Made by a program: the position numbers and the translations under genes
Shown here: in pieces, positions 1-8,694 of the stretch
Layout of the letters: each line of letters begins with the position of its first letter
Numbering within the stretch: the stretch's first letter is position 1
From: Tunicatimonas sp964551335
Lineage (GTDB): Bacteria > Bacteroidota > Bacteroidia > Cytophagales > Cyclobacteriaceae
DNA length: 64,000 nt
Direction: 5' to 3'
Assembly (NCBI GenBank): GCA_964551335.1
Contig: CAZKCO010000030.1
Coordinates: 21,806-85,805 of the forward strand
The notes under the pieces: model-generated
What the model saw: only the letters and a program-made list of their open reading frames with translations
What the model was told of the DNA's origin: nothing
Databases searched by the model: none

Positions 1-1
1 A

Positions 2-292
2 GCCCGAGCCCAGGAAAAAGATTACACATTCCCATATTTAGTAGATGAAACTCAAGAGATAACCCGCACTTACGGAGCAACCAATACTCCTCACGTCTAC
101 ATACTGGACAAGGAAGACGAAGATAAGTTTCGAGTAGCCTATATCGGTACGATTGACAATAATTATAAAGATGCCGAGAAGGCTGATAAACACTACGTAC
201 AGGATGCAGTGGATGCCTTATTACAAGGTCAGGAAGTAACTACCACCAATACCAAGGCGATTGGCTGCACTATAAAGTGGAGCAACGTTTAG
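2..292 (+). CDS. Redoxin/thioredoxin-family protein, C-terminal part (5' truncated)
   Basis: An open frame runs from the window edge to a TAG at 290-292 and gives about 96 residues. It contains the thioredoxin-fold segment TPHVYILD, in which a cis-proline follows Thr and precedes a beta strand. It ends in AIGCTIKW, a C-terminal signature I associate with AhpC/TSA-like redoxin-domain proteins of Bacteroidota. The CxxC active site would lie upstream of the window. Such proteins are thiol-disulfide reductases or peroxiredoxin-like and are often exported; substrate and localisation cannot be judged from this fragment. The family call is fairly firm, the function is not. Confidence 0.75.
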   Translation, partial: ARAQEKDYTFPYLVDETQEITRTYGATNTPHVYILDKEDEDKFRVAYIGTIDNNYKDAEKADKHYVQDAVDALLQGQEVTTTNTKAIGCTIKWSNV

Positions 293-428
293 AGCCGGAT
301 CAGTTTCGTTGGCTGAACTTTCAACCAAATAATCACTCATTCTTAAGAAGATGAATATCAGCAATCAATTGCTTGGTTTCTAGGGGAAGAGGGCCATTAT
401 AGCTATCCCGGATACTTTTTGCTTTGGT

Positions 429-686
429 CTACAAAATATAGTACTCAGCATACAGAAACTCAGTGCTATCCTTGGTGTATTCATGATCCTCTTGTTCATA
501 TCCCAAGGATGACACTCCAGTAATTAAGTTATTACCATCGTTGGAGCTTCCCCTATTACCAGTATTTCCATCGGGCGCACCTGATGTTAGTGGAGCTCTG
601 TTTTCAGGGTTAATGGGCTCTTTCTCCTGAGCACAAGAGGTACCAACCAGACATACGACCGCTAAAAGTATGATGAATCTGCTCAT
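429..686 (-). CDS. Small putative lipoprotein, unknown function
   Basis: An 85-residue protein starts MSRFIILLAVVCLVGTSC, a typical short lipoprotein signal peptide with the acylated Cys at residue 18. The mature part is polar and low in complexity (Gly, Asn, Asp, Ser), ending in an acidic and aromatic tail. No family is recognised. It stands alone between a redoxin gene fragment and a second lipoprotein gene on the opposite strand. Its intergenic position and coherent signal peptide support it as real; role unknown. Confidence 0.5.
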   Translation of the reverse strand: MSRFIILLAVVCLVGTSCAQEKEPINPENRAPLTSGAPDGNTGNRGSSNDGNNLITGVSSLGYEQEDHEYTKDSTEFLYAEYYIL

Positions 687-878
687 ATAATTATGTTTTC
701 AACTGTGCTTTTTAGATATGATAATACCCAAAGTCATAGCTATCAAGATCGTATCTCCTAAGCTCTGGCATTGACTTTATTATATCACCTTGTGTAATTA
801 ATAGCCGGGTAAAGCCTCAGAATGTCAATCTGGCATTCAATTTGAGTTTACTCCTATGAACAACAACCTGTCCTATCT

Positions 879-1466
879 ATGAAAGCTTTTTCAGTACTTT
901 TTTCCTTCGTTTTGTTATTTACTCTCTTCTCTTCCTGTACCAAGCCCAAGGCCGGGTTCTTCACTGCCGATAGCTACGTTAAGCCTCACTTTGAACAATT
1001 AGACGAGCCCCTGACAATTATCTTGGATAACAGTATTGAAAACGAATTTTCAGTGGGCCGAATGGATGTATCCAATTTCCGCCACTCATTAAGACTATCA
1101 ATGTATTACACTTTTGAGGCCAGTGTTTCCAGCATTGAATTTTCGGACAGTATTGCAAAAGAAGGAATTACGCTCCACTTGCTTCGCATACGACCTGACT
1201 GGGTTGTTAAAGATCGATACAGTAGCATGGTGGTTATTGAAGGGTACGGCGGATCTACTACTCAGACCGAGGTCGCCAGCCTAATTCGCTACGATGGAAT
1301 AGTATACCGCGATGGGGAAAAGTGGCTTTCGCTGGATAATGAGGTAAACAGTGAGAGGACTACTTTCAACAGACGAAAAGCCCCTCAGGTGTTTGAAGAT
1401 GGTATCCGAGAATTCTGTGAAGATATTTATCGCATAATTACTACTCAATATCCAAATAATTCCTGA
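879..1466 (+). CDS. Putative lipoprotein, unknown function
   Basis: A 195-residue protein with a lipoprotein signal: Lys2, a hydrophobic stretch, and lipobox LFSSC with Cys near residue 20. The mature domain alternates strands and short turns and contains a VVIEGYGGSTTQTE segment. It could be a periplasmic or outer-membrane-anchored accessory protein; I recognise no family. A very short reading frame (856-882, eight residues) ends in a TGA that overlaps this gene's ATG as ATGA, which may couple translation. A hairpin with a T run follows at 1500-1525. Confidence 0.65.
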   Translation: MKAFSVLFSFVLLFTLFSSCTKPKAGFFTADSYVKPHFEQLDEPLTIILDNSIENEFSVGRMDVSNFRHSLRLSMYYTFEASVSSIEFSDSIAKEGITLHLLRIRPDWVVKDRYSSMVVIEGYGGSTTQTEVASLIRYDGIVYRDGEKWLSLDNEVNSERTTFNRRKAPQVFEDGIREFCEDIYRIITTQYPNNS

Positions 1467-1499
1467 ATTTTAAGTCATTCGTTACGTAATAGTACCAAT

Positions 1500-1525
1500 A
1501 AGGTTACTTTTGGTATAACCTTTTT
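1500..1525 (+). terminator. Rho-independent terminator
   Basis: Arms AAGGTTA (1500-1506) and TAACCTT (1516-1522) pair perfectly around a 9-nt loop, and the run TTTTT follows. It lies 34 bases after the stop of the upstream lipoprotein gene and ahead of the EF-hand gene. Confidence 0.6.
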
Positions 1526-1586
1526 GTTTAAAAATGCGTATAATTACTTAGACACCTTTTTTAAACTAAAACTGATTTTTAAAACT

Positions 1587-2303
1587 ATGAAGTATAGCGA
1601 GACTTTTTTTAAGCGATTTACCACCTACTTTCTGAGCTTTGGAATTTTGATCTTTGTTGCTGCCTGCGGGTCTTCATCATCAGAAGAACAAACTAGCCAA
1701 GCTGACATGAATGAACCTGAAGCAGTTGAGCAAACTACAACCGCCGAAAGTGACCAATCATCTACAAGTACAACTTCGGAGCAACCGGAACAAACTGAAG
1801 TAGAAGATGTAGAAACAGAACGAGTAGTCAACACCAAACCCGCTATCACTCGTGACTCGGAAGAATATAGAAAGATGAAAGAAATGCGCGAGCGAAACCG
1901 TAATAATGAGGTATTAGCTGGTATTGCTGTAAATTACGGCGATTGGGATACTGATGGTGATAATGCTCTAAACGAAAATGAGTTCTATAATGGTTTTTAT
2001 AATGTGTGGGACTTCGACAATAGCGGAGCCGTAAATGAAGAAGAGTTCAATAAAGCAGCCGAAAACCTGTTCGTTAACTACGAATTTGTTGAATACGGTC
2101 AGTTTTCTGACTGGGACGGTGACGGAAACGGTGAAATTTCAACTAACGAGTTCATGGACGGCATGAGTCAGGTAATAGAATCTGATGCCGGTCAAGAATC
2201 AGCTAACCGATTAATGACCATTTGGGACTTAGATAATGACGAAAAGATTGAGCGCATCGAACTAAGTAATATTACCGTATTACTTGATGCTGATGATAAC
2301 TAA
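1587..2303 (+). CDS. EF-hand calcium-binding lipoprotein
   Basis: I chose the ATG at 1587 (about 238 residues), not an in-frame ATG 63 bases upstream, because it directly precedes a lipoprotein signal ending in FVAAC. After an acidic, Ser/Thr/Glu-rich linker come four EF-hand-type loops, beginning near residues 119 (DWDTDGDNALNENE), 142 (DFDNSGAVNEEE), 175 (DWDGDGNGEISTNE) and 214 (DLDNDEKIERIE). The first three carry canonical Asp/Asn ligands and a terminal Glu; the fourth is degenerate. A calcium-binding role outside the cytoplasm is a reasonable inference. The gene has its own terminator and is probably monocistronic. Confidence 0.85.
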   Translation: MKYSETFFKRFTTYFLSFGILIFVAACGSSSSEEQTSQADMNEPEAVEQTTTAESDQSSTSTTSEQPEQTEVEDVETERVVNTKPAITRDSEEYRKMKEMRERNRNNEVLAGIAVNYGDWDTDGDNALNENEFYNGFYNVWDFDNSGAVNEEEFNKAAENLFVNYEFVEYGQFSDWDGDGNGEISTNEFMDGMSQVIESDAGQESANRLMTIWDLDNDEKIERIELSNITVLLDADDN

Positions 2304-2327
2304 TCATTCAATAATCCTTATTCAATG

Positions 2328-2357
2328 AGCAACATCCCCGAGGGTGTTGCTTTTTTT
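2328..2357 (+). terminator. Rho-independent terminator after EF-hand gene
   Basis: AGCAACA (2328-2334) pairs with TGTTGCT (2345-2351). The stem is extended by C/G pairs around the loop and followed by seven T residues. Confidence 0.85.
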
Positions 2358-2434
2358 ATACCTAAAATATCAAATTCGTACTTGCCTAGCCAACCTTGGT
2401 GGTTATATTTAAAAACTAACCGATAACAATCGCA

Positions 2435-3448
2435 ATGTACGTACGCCGAAACATTCGCTGGAATATCATTTGGAAGTTTGCTTGGCGAAACCTTCTTTTC
2501 TTTACGTTATGGGCCTTTTTTGTCACCTCACTCTATTTGGGCCTTTCAAAACAGGGTACGGATATCAGTATTCCATTCTTACCACTAAGTACTATTGGTA
2601 TTGCAGTAGCTTTCTACATTGGCTTTAAGAATAGCCAGTCGTACGACCGTTTTTGGGAGGGAAGGAAGATCTGGGGAGGAATTGTAAATTACAGCCGAAC
2701 CTGGGCCAATCAGGTACTGAACTATACAGAGGATACAACCATGACTGACCCCAACGTACCAAAAGTAGTATTCTCGCTTCACTGTGAGCTTATTTATCGG
2801 CACATTGCCTGGATTAACGCGCTTCGCATTCAGTTACGGCGAACGACCATCCTTGATCGTAAAAATTTAAGCTATGTACCGGACCTTAAACTGAAAAATG
2901 ATCGGGAATGTCAGGATTTTATTAAAAGCTTTTTGAGTGAAAAAGAATATCTTGAAGTAATGCAAAAGGCCAATACAGCCACCCACCTAGTTCGTAAGCA
3001 AGGAAACTCGTTAAGACAACTTGTGGAAGTGCAGCAATTAGACACTTTTCGTCAGGTTAACATGATGCAGACCCTGGAAGAACTATACAATCTTCAGGGC
3101 AAATGTGAGCGAATCAAGAACACACCCTTTCCCCGACAGTATGCTTTCTTCAGTACTGTTTTCGTATGGATTTTTGTTATCCTTCTTCCCTTCGGATTGG
3201 TAAGTGAATTTAATGAAATGAGCAATCGGGCCATTGTATGGCTTACCGTTCCATTTTCGGTACTCATCTCGTGGATATTTGTCACCATAGAGTCGGTAGG
3301 TGATAACAGTGAAGATCCATTCGAGAACTATATTAACGATGTGCCTATGACTGCCTTATGCCGAACGATTGAAATAGATTTACGTGAACTTCTAGGCGAA
3401 ACTGATCTACCTCCTAAAGTAGAACCAGTTGATGATATATTACTATAA
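2435..3448 (+). CDS. Bestrophin/UPF0187-family membrane channel
   Basis: A 337-residue membrane protein of bestrophin-family length. It has N-terminal hydrophobic helices (about residues 15-65), a middle amphipathic helical section, and two further helices near residues 232-290. The segment GFKNSQSYDRFWEGRKIWGG after the second helix is characteristic: bacterial bestrophins carry the same RFWEGR.WG motif. Family members form pentameric anion or cation channels in the inner membrane; selectivity here is unknown. It sits alone, with an untranslated gap of about 160 bases to the next gene. Confidence 0.88.
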   Translation: MYVRRNIRWNIIWKFAWRNLLFFTLWAFFVTSLYLGLSKQGTDISIPFLPLSTIGIAVAFYIGFKNSQSYDRFWEGRKIWGGIVNYSRTWANQVLNYTEDTTMTDPNVPKVVFSLHCELIYRHIAWINALRIQLRRTTILDRKNLSYVPDLKLKNDRECQDFIKSFLSEKEYLEVMQKANTATHLVRKQGNSLRQLVEVQQLDTFRQVNMMQTLEELYNLQGKCERIKNTPFPRQYAFFSTVFVWIFVILLPFGLVSEFNEMSNRAIVWLTVPFSVLISWIFVTIESVGDNSEDPFENYINDVPMTALCRTIEIDLRELLGETDLPPKVEPVDDILL

Positions 3449-3608
3449 AAAAATAGCTGTAAGTTTTTAAAAATGAGTATGTTATCAATGAAAACGAAGC
3501 AAAGCTAGCACTACCGGAATTATTCTGTCTTTTGACCCAACAGATTGGTTGCTGTGAGGTTGTAAGAGTGTTTAGTAAATTTTTTTAACCTTTAACTATT
3601 TTTTTATT

Positions 3609-4055
3609 ATGAACACCAAGAATGTTATTGAAGAACTAAATGATCTGGTTGAGAAGAACCACGATGCCGTAGACGGATTCCAGAACGCTGCAGAAAAAGT
3701 AAAAAATCACGACCTGAAGAATTTTTTAATGGAACACGCTCAGCAGCGTAACCAGTTTAACTCCGAACTTCGTCAGGAAATTACTGCCTTGGGAGGCAAT
3801 CCTAAGGAAAGTAAAGAAGGATCGGCCAGTTTGCACCAAACCTGGATGGACATTAAAACTGCCCTTAGCAGCGATAAGGAAGAGGCGGTATTGGAGGAAT
3901 GTATCCGAGGCGATAAGAATGCGTTGGATGAATACCGTGATGTATTAGAAGAACGGGATGTGCCGGACAATGTAAAGTCAACTGTTCGGAAACAAATGGA
4001 GCAGATCGAAAGCTCTCTGAGAGAATTAGAACGTCTGGAAGAGCAATACGACTAA
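3609..4055 (+). CDS. PA2169-type four-helix-bundle protein (DUF2383)
   Basis: A 148-residue all-helical protein beginning with NVIEELNDLVEKNHDAVDGF. It matches the ferritin-like DUF2383 family in length and in its pattern of Glu/His-containing helices, including the HAQQRNQF helix and the central SLHQTWMDIKTAL helix. Family members are often linked to stress responses, but their biochemical role is not established. It lies in a monocistronic setting with a T-rich upstream region and a strong terminator 24 bases after the stop. Confidence 0.85.
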   Translation: MNTKNVIEELNDLVEKNHDAVDGFQNAAEKVKNHDLKNFLMEHAQQRNQFNSELRQEITALGGNPKESKEGSASLHQTWMDIKTALSSDKEEAVLEECIRGDKNALDEYRDVLEERDVPDNVKSTVRKQMEQIESSLRELERLEEQYD

Positions 4056-4077
4056 TCCATTGTTAGCTTAACTTTTA

Positions 4078-4108
4078 AAAACCCTCGTTTCAACAGCGAG
4101 GGTTTTTC
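4078..4108 (+). terminator. Rho-independent terminator
   Basis: AACCCTCG (4080-4087) pairs with CGAGGGTT (4097-4104), followed by a T run. An upstream A run could let it act on both strands between the convergent genes. Confidence 0.85.
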
Positions 4109-4136
4109 ATTTAATAGATATTTTACAAAAACTCAC

Positions 4137-4592
4137 TCATACTACAGCCAGTACTGATAAAGGCTTTCCCTGAAAAGTAGTACTCCCTTCCGAATATAAA
4201 TCAATGAGTATCCGGCCAATGGGGGCCGTTGCTGAGATACAAGAAATTGTTTGATCATCCACCCTAACCTGCCCAATTCCCACTGAGATATAAAATATCC
4301 CTCGATCCGTCTTTACTAAACTTCCCACCCGCACTCGCTCATGAACGGATGTCGGCGTTAACGCTAAAACAGCACTGTAAGACTTCTGAGCTTGCGCCAG
4401 CTGTCCCTCCAGTCGTTCACGGGTCAGGTGCAGCATGGCCCGTCCCGTTTCGTATTTATCCCCCATAGAGCTTTTGGTCTCTTCCGAGGCAGCTTGCCGA
4501 GTTTGTCTAATCTCCTCATCCAATGTAGTTACTTTCTCAGCTAGTATCTCTTTACAAGCAGTAAATACCCGTTCCTTAAACGCTAAATCCAT
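4137..4592 (-). CDS. GreA/GreB-like C-terminal domain protein, Bacteroidota type
   Basis: A 151-residue protein. The N-terminal half is a predicted helical hairpin with the signature MGDKYETGRAML. The C-terminal half is a small beta domain with the GreA/GreB-like ISATAPIGRILIDLYSEG stretch, in which SP.G..L..G is the usual pattern. Gre factors insert a coiled coil into the RNA polymerase secondary channel. The acidic tip residues expected for transcript cleavage are not obvious here, so true Gre activity is uncertain. Relatives are, I believe, often misnamed as 3-oxoacyl-ACP synthase, which this sequence does not support. Confidence 0.6.
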   Translation of the reverse strand: MDLAFKERVFTACKEILAEKVTTLDEEIRQTRQAASEETKSSMGDKYETGRAMLHLTRERLEGQLAQAQKSYSAVLALTPTSVHERVRVGSLVKTDRGIFYISVGIGQVRVDDQTISCISATAPIGRILIDLYSEGSTTFQGKPLSVLAVV

Positions 4593-4647
4593 GATCTCTG
4601 GCTTTTAAAACTCACTAAATTATTGAAGTCTTACCACTTCGGGCCGT

Positions 4648-5571
4648 TCAGTTTACTGTTAGCTTATTTACCAACTCGAGACCGATTCCACTGATAAAAA
4701 GCCTCTGTTTACGATTTGAAAGCAGCTTTTGTGTCCAATCAACCAAACCACCGTCGGCCAAATCTATCAACTGTCCCTGAGATCTGAGGTAAATCTTAAA
4801 CTGTACTTGCTGATAATACTCATTAGGATTTTCTTCTTCTATCCATTGTACCGTTCGGTCACTCATCCCTTGGCTAAGTTTTTCCGCTAAAGTTGATTTG
4901 AAGTCTGAATCTCTGTTCTTTAAGAAAATTTTGGTTGTTAGCAGCTCATCTGAAAAATGCTCTGATAAAAGCTGATAATGAAGGATTAGGTGATTCCGTA
5001 ATTGTTTCGATTCAAACTTAAAATTTCCAGTATCTTGTCCACCGGTAACCAAGCAGAAAACGCTAAAGTGAGCGCTAAAAGCCGGATTGTCGAATGCTTG
5101 TCCTCTTACATGGCGATGAACAGTAGCATATTGAATAAGATTTGACTTCTTTCCGCTTTTCTTCATATCCTCGGCTACTTGTAATGCTAACACATTAGTT
5201 GCATCCGATACCACTTCAGTGCCTCTTAGTGCTGAAACGATGTTGTTTTGATCTACTTTACCTACGACCGAACAACTGCCGAGCGGCGCTAATGGTGATA
5301 AAACCACCGCAGTAAATCCAGACTGCTCAGCCAGTTGCAAGCATTTCAACTCCAGCGATTTCATTGGTATTGCATCTACAGTAGCAAGCTGGACAAAGCG
5401 ATTGGTACCAAACTGTTTCAATAGTTTTTGAGGAGTGATTTGTTTGATCCGCCGTCTAAATACCTCCAGTAACAATGAATTTAGCTCCGAGCCAGTCAAA
5501 TAGTCTGAGATAGCCGAAATTGAAGGCAATTGAGCCAGCTTTTTATCTATTTTTTTCAGTATCGGATGCAT
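4648..5571 (-). CDS. Unrecognised protein with possible class II synthetase-like C-terminus
   Basis: About 307 residues from the ATG at 5571. Upstream in-frame ATGs (to 5628) would add a non-conserved-looking leader and crowd the divergent helicase gene. No known family is firmly recognised. Visible features are SPLAPLGSCSVV, an RGTEVVSDATNVLALQ segment, a YATVHRHVRG segment, and a C-terminal GGLVDWTQ...SGIGLELV. The last resembles motif 3 of class II aminoacyl-tRNA synthetase or HisZ-like folds (GG..DG..GFG.G.ER), but the expected Arg is missing. I read it as a degenerate synthetase-like fold at best. It is divergent from the helicase gene, with 84 bases between starts. Confidence 0.6.
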   Translation of the reverse strand: MHPILKKIDKKLAQLPSISAISDYLTGSELNSLLLEVFRRRIKQITPQKLLKQFGTNRFVQLATVDAIPMKSLELKCLQLAEQSGFTAVVLSPLAPLGSCSVVGKVDQNNIVSALRGTEVVSDATNVLALQVAEDMKKSGKKSNLIQYATVHRHVRGQAFDNPAFSAHFSVFCLVTGGQDTGNFKFESKQLRNHLILHYQLLSEHFSDELLTTKIFLKNRDSDFKSTLAEKLSQGMSDRTVQWIEEENPNEYYQQVQFKIYLRSQGQLIDLADGGLVDWTQKLLSNRKQRLFISGIGLELVNKLTVN

Positions 5572-5655
5572 TTTGTAAAAATAGTTATTTAGTGGTGAAT
5601 AGAACATCGGTGACTCAGGAACTAACAAAAAGCTGGCTGGGGTTATTAGCTATCT

Positions 5656-7590
5656 ATGAATGATTTGATTACCGAGTTGCACCAGCAAATTCAGTTGCTT
5701 CGGTTAGAGAAAGAGGCTGATTTAGAATACTACCGTCAGAAGGTGTTACTAGCTAGTTTAGAAGATCGCAAGAAAGATGGAGTTTGCTGGTATCCGGTGG
5801 TGCTGGAAAGTCAACGCTTCAGTCTGGGAGAGAAGCTGATTATCCGGATACGGCGCACGGATGACTCTTCCCGCTCCCACGTGTTCCAGTCCGGAAAAAT
5901 CGTAAGTTTCTTCTCAAACACCTTCAATAACAAACCCTCGATTTCCGGAGTAGTGAATGATGTGCGAAAAAACAGCATGACCATTACCCTGAATACTTCA
6001 GAACTGCCCGACTGGGTTAGAAAAGGCAATCTAGGGGTTGACTTACTCTTCGATGAGCTGGCCTACCGGGAAATGGAAAAAGCATTAAAAAAAATAATAG
6101 ATACCAAAGCACCTCGTCAAGTAGAACTTCGGTCAATTCTGCTTGGTCAGCAACCAGCTGCCTTCGTTAGAGATACACTGGGAGGCTATGTGGAAGAATT
6201 GAATTCCAGTCAGAATCAGGCTTTACAGAAAATTCGTCAGGCTCAAGACGTAGCCGTGGTGCACGGACCACCGGGCACCGGTAAAACCACCACCCTGGTT
6301 CAAGCGATTGTGCAAACCATACAACTTGAACAACAGGTACTGGTATGCGCTCCCAGCAATGCTGCAGTTGATCTACTGGTTGAGAAACTTAGCGAACAGG
6401 ATTTACAGGTGGTTAGGCTGGGTCATCCCGCCCGGGTTACCGAAAACAACCTCAACCGCACCATCGACGCTCAAATTGCCAACCACGGCTACTATAAAGA
6501 TCTAAAATCGCTTCGCCACCGCTCGGAAGAAATGCGATCTATGGCCTACAAGTATAAACGAAACTACGGTGCTTCCGAACGTCAGCAACGCAAACGTTTA
6601 CTTCGGGAGGCGGGTCAACTAAAAGAAGAAGCGGAGCAGTTGGAGTTTTACATTGTCAGTGATATTCTCTCAAAAGCCCAGGTTATCGCCTGCACGCTGG
6701 TGGGTGCTTCCAGTAATTTACTAAAAGGGTTTCGTTGCGAAACTGTGTTTATTGATGAAGCCGCTCAGGCTCTGGAGGCAGCAAGCTGGATTCCAATTCT
6801 AAAAGCTAAACGGGTGGTGTTTGCCGGAGACCATTATCAACTTCCTCCGACTATCAAATCGTATGATGCGGCACGACAGGGGCTTAGCACCACGTTATTT
6901 GAAAAGTGCATCGTGCGTCAGCAAAAGCTAAGAAGTCCGGTTGACTCGCTATTGCAAACGCAGTACCGTATGCACCAGCACATCATGCAGTTTTCCAGTC
7001 AGTATTTTTATGATAATCAGTTGCTTGCTGACGACAGTGTGCGGGATGCTACGCTGACGGATGATCAGCCCCCACTCACTTTTATTGATACTGCCGGTAG
7101 TGGCTTCCAGGAAAAGACTGACCCGGAAACACTAAGTACCTATAATGAAGAAGAAGCACTGCTACTACTGCGGCACCTAAATGACCTAATTGAAAACTTA
7201 ACTCCCAGCTATTTTCTGGAAAACAAGTTGAACGTAGGCATCATCACCCCCTATAAAGCTCAGGTTAAGCTACTTACCGAAAACTATCTCGATTTTCCCT
7301 ATATTGCTGAACTTCAATCATTGATTACAATTGATACGGTAGATGCCTTTCAGGGCCGGGAGCGAGAAGTGATTTATATTAGCCTGGTTCGATCTAACTC
7401 CAAGGGAGAAATCGGGTTTTTAAGCGATATTCGTCGTACTAACGTGGCAATGACCCGCGCCAAAAAGAAGTTGGTGATTTTAGGAGATAGCGCCACGCTG
7501 GGCAATCACCCATTCTACAGCAAGTTGTTGGATTATGTTCAAGATATTGGTGCCTACCGTAGTGCTTTTGAATTTATTTATCAATCCTAA
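5656..7590 (+). CDS. Superfamily 1 DNA/RNA helicase, IGHMBP2/SMUBP-2-like
   Basis: A 644-residue protein with all SF1B (Upf1-like) helicase motifs in order. These are Walker A GPPGTGKTT near residues 204-212, APSNAAVD (Ia), FIDEAAQ (II), GDHYQLPPT (III), QYRMH (IV), TVDAFQGREREV (V) and VAMTRAKKKLVILGD (VI). The first 190 residues form the beta-barrel region typical of IGHMBP2-type helicases. Family enzymes unwind RNA or DNA 5' to 3'; the bacterial role is not settled. The nitrilase gene begins three bases after its stop, so the two are almost certainly co-transcribed. Confidence 0.93.
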   Translation: MNDLITELHQQIQLLRLEKEADLEYYRQKVLLASLEDRKKDGVCWYPVVLESQRFSLGEKLIIRIRRTDDSSRSHVFQSGKIVSFFSNTFNNKPSISGVVNDVRKNSMTITLNTSELPDWVRKGNLGVDLLFDELAYREMEKALKKIIDTKAPRQVELRSILLGQQPAAFVRDTLGGYVEELNSSQNQALQKIRQAQDVAVVHGPPGTGKTTTLVQAIVQTIQLEQQVLVCAPSNAAVDLLVEKLSEQDLQVVRLGHPARVTENNLNRTIDAQIANHGYYKDLKSLRHRSEEMRSMAYKYKRNYGASERQQRKRLLREAGQLKEEAEQLEFYIVSDILSKAQVIACTLVGASSNLLKGFRCETVFIDEAAQALEAASWIPILKAKRVVFAGDHYQLPPTIKSYDAARQGLSTTLFEKCIVRQQKLRSPVDSLLQTQYRMHQHIMQFSSQYFYDNQLLADDSVRDATLTDDQPPLTFIDTAGSGFQEKTDPETLSTYNEEEALLLLRHLNDLIENLTPSYFLENKLNVGIITPYKAQVKLLTENYLDFPYIAELQSLITIDTVDAFQGREREVIYISLVRSNSKGEIGFLSDIRRTNVAMTRAKKKLVILGDSATLGNHPFYSKLLDYVQDIGAYRSAFEFIYQS

Positions 7591-7593
7591 AGT

Positions 7594-8550
7594 ATGCCAG
7601 CCTTCAATGTAGGTGTAGTACAGGCCACCCCTGTATTCTTTGACCTTTCAGCAACACTTGACCGAGTTGACCACTGGCTTCGGCAAGCGAAATCATCCGG
7701 ATGTCGGTTAGTGCTTTTTCCCGAATCATTCATTCCCGGCTACCCCAGGGGATTTACGTTTGGATCGACTATCGGAAGACGCAGTGATGAAGGCAGGGCA
7801 TTGTATCAGCAATACTGGGAGAACAGTGTTTCGGTACCCAGTGAAGTCTGCGATCAACTAGCCGCCATGGCCCGGGATTATGATGTTTATCTGGCCATTG
7901 GAGTTACTGAGCGTGATCCCCAAAACGGCACACTTTATTGCAGTTTGCTTTATTTTTCACCCCGAGTGGGTCTAATGGGCAAACACCGCAAGCTGAAACC
8001 TACTGGTGTAGAACGCTTGGTGTGGGGAGAAGGACAGGCTGATACACTGATAAGTCTGGAAACCGACATTGGGCGGTTAGGCGGCCTGATCTGTTGGGAA
8101 AATTATATGCCGTTGGCCAGAATGAGCCTATACGAAGCCGGGGTACAAATTTATCTGGCTCCTACCGCCGATGCGCGGCAAAGTTGGACCGCCACCATGC
8201 AGCACATCGCCCTGGAGGGCCGGTGCTTTGTACTGGGTTGTAACCAGTTTTTCCGCCAACAAGACTATCCCGAGCAGTACCGTAACTACGTTATATCTGA
8301 ACCGGATAATTTCTGTAGGGGTGGTAGCGTAATTGTTGGCCCGGATGGAAACCTCATGGAAGGCCCCCTTTACGACCGGGAAGGATTACTGGTTACCCGG
8401 ATTGATCTGGCACAGACAGTAAAGCATAAGCTAGACTTTGACGTTACCGGACATTATTCCCGCCCCGAGGTTTTTCACTTCTCGGTAAACCCTCACCCAC
8501 CGGTAATTAGAGAAAATGATCTGCTGGATAACCTTTCCACCAGCAGATAG
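7594..8550 (+). CDS. Nitrilase-family carbon-nitrogen hydrolase
   Basis: A 318-residue protein with the complete catalytic triad: Glu44 in FPESFIPGYP, Lys133 in KHRKLKPT, and Cys167 in GGLICWENYMPLAR. The FPESFIPGYPRG and CWENYMP wording fits true nitrilases (branch 1, nitrile to carboxylate plus ammonia) better than amidases; this is a family-level inference. Length is close to typical (about 310-340). The enzyme is cytoplasmic, with no signal peptide. It is tightly coupled to the upstream helicase gene, a pairing without an obvious functional logic. Confidence 0.9.
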   Translation: MPAFNVGVVQATPVFFDLSATLDRVDHWLRQAKSSGCRLVLFPESFIPGYPRGFTFGSTIGRRSDEGRALYQQYWENSVSVPSEVCDQLAAMARDYDVYLAIGVTERDPQNGTLYCSLLYFSPRVGLMGKHRKLKPTGVERLVWGEGQADTLISLETDIGRLGGLICWENYMPLARMSLYEAGVQIYLAPTADARQSWTATMQHIALEGRCFVLGCNQFFRQQDYPEQYRNYVISEPDNFCRGGSVIVGPDGNLMEGPLYDREGLLVTRIDLAQTVKHKLDFDVTGHYSRPEVFHFSVNPHPPVIRENDLLDNLSTSR

Positions 8551-8694
8551 CTAGTCTTTCGTTACAAAATACTTAGCAATTGGTAATCATTTGGTGACAG
8601 TTTGGTTCAAACGTACACCAAACAAAGAAAGGAACGGTTGTAATCTAAGCGACAATTCCATATATTTTCTATACCAACCAAACCTATTACTACT

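Noticed and set aside
220..354. An alternative frame at the end of the redoxin gene reads protein-like (QGDWLHYKVEQRLEPDQFRW) to a TGA at 352
   Set aside because: It overlaps the well-supported redoxin frame that ends in GCTIKW, and no start codon or family supports it; likely chance.
8551..8694. GGTTCAAAC resembling a tRNA T-loop
   Set aside because: No acceptor, D or anticodon stems can be drawn around it.
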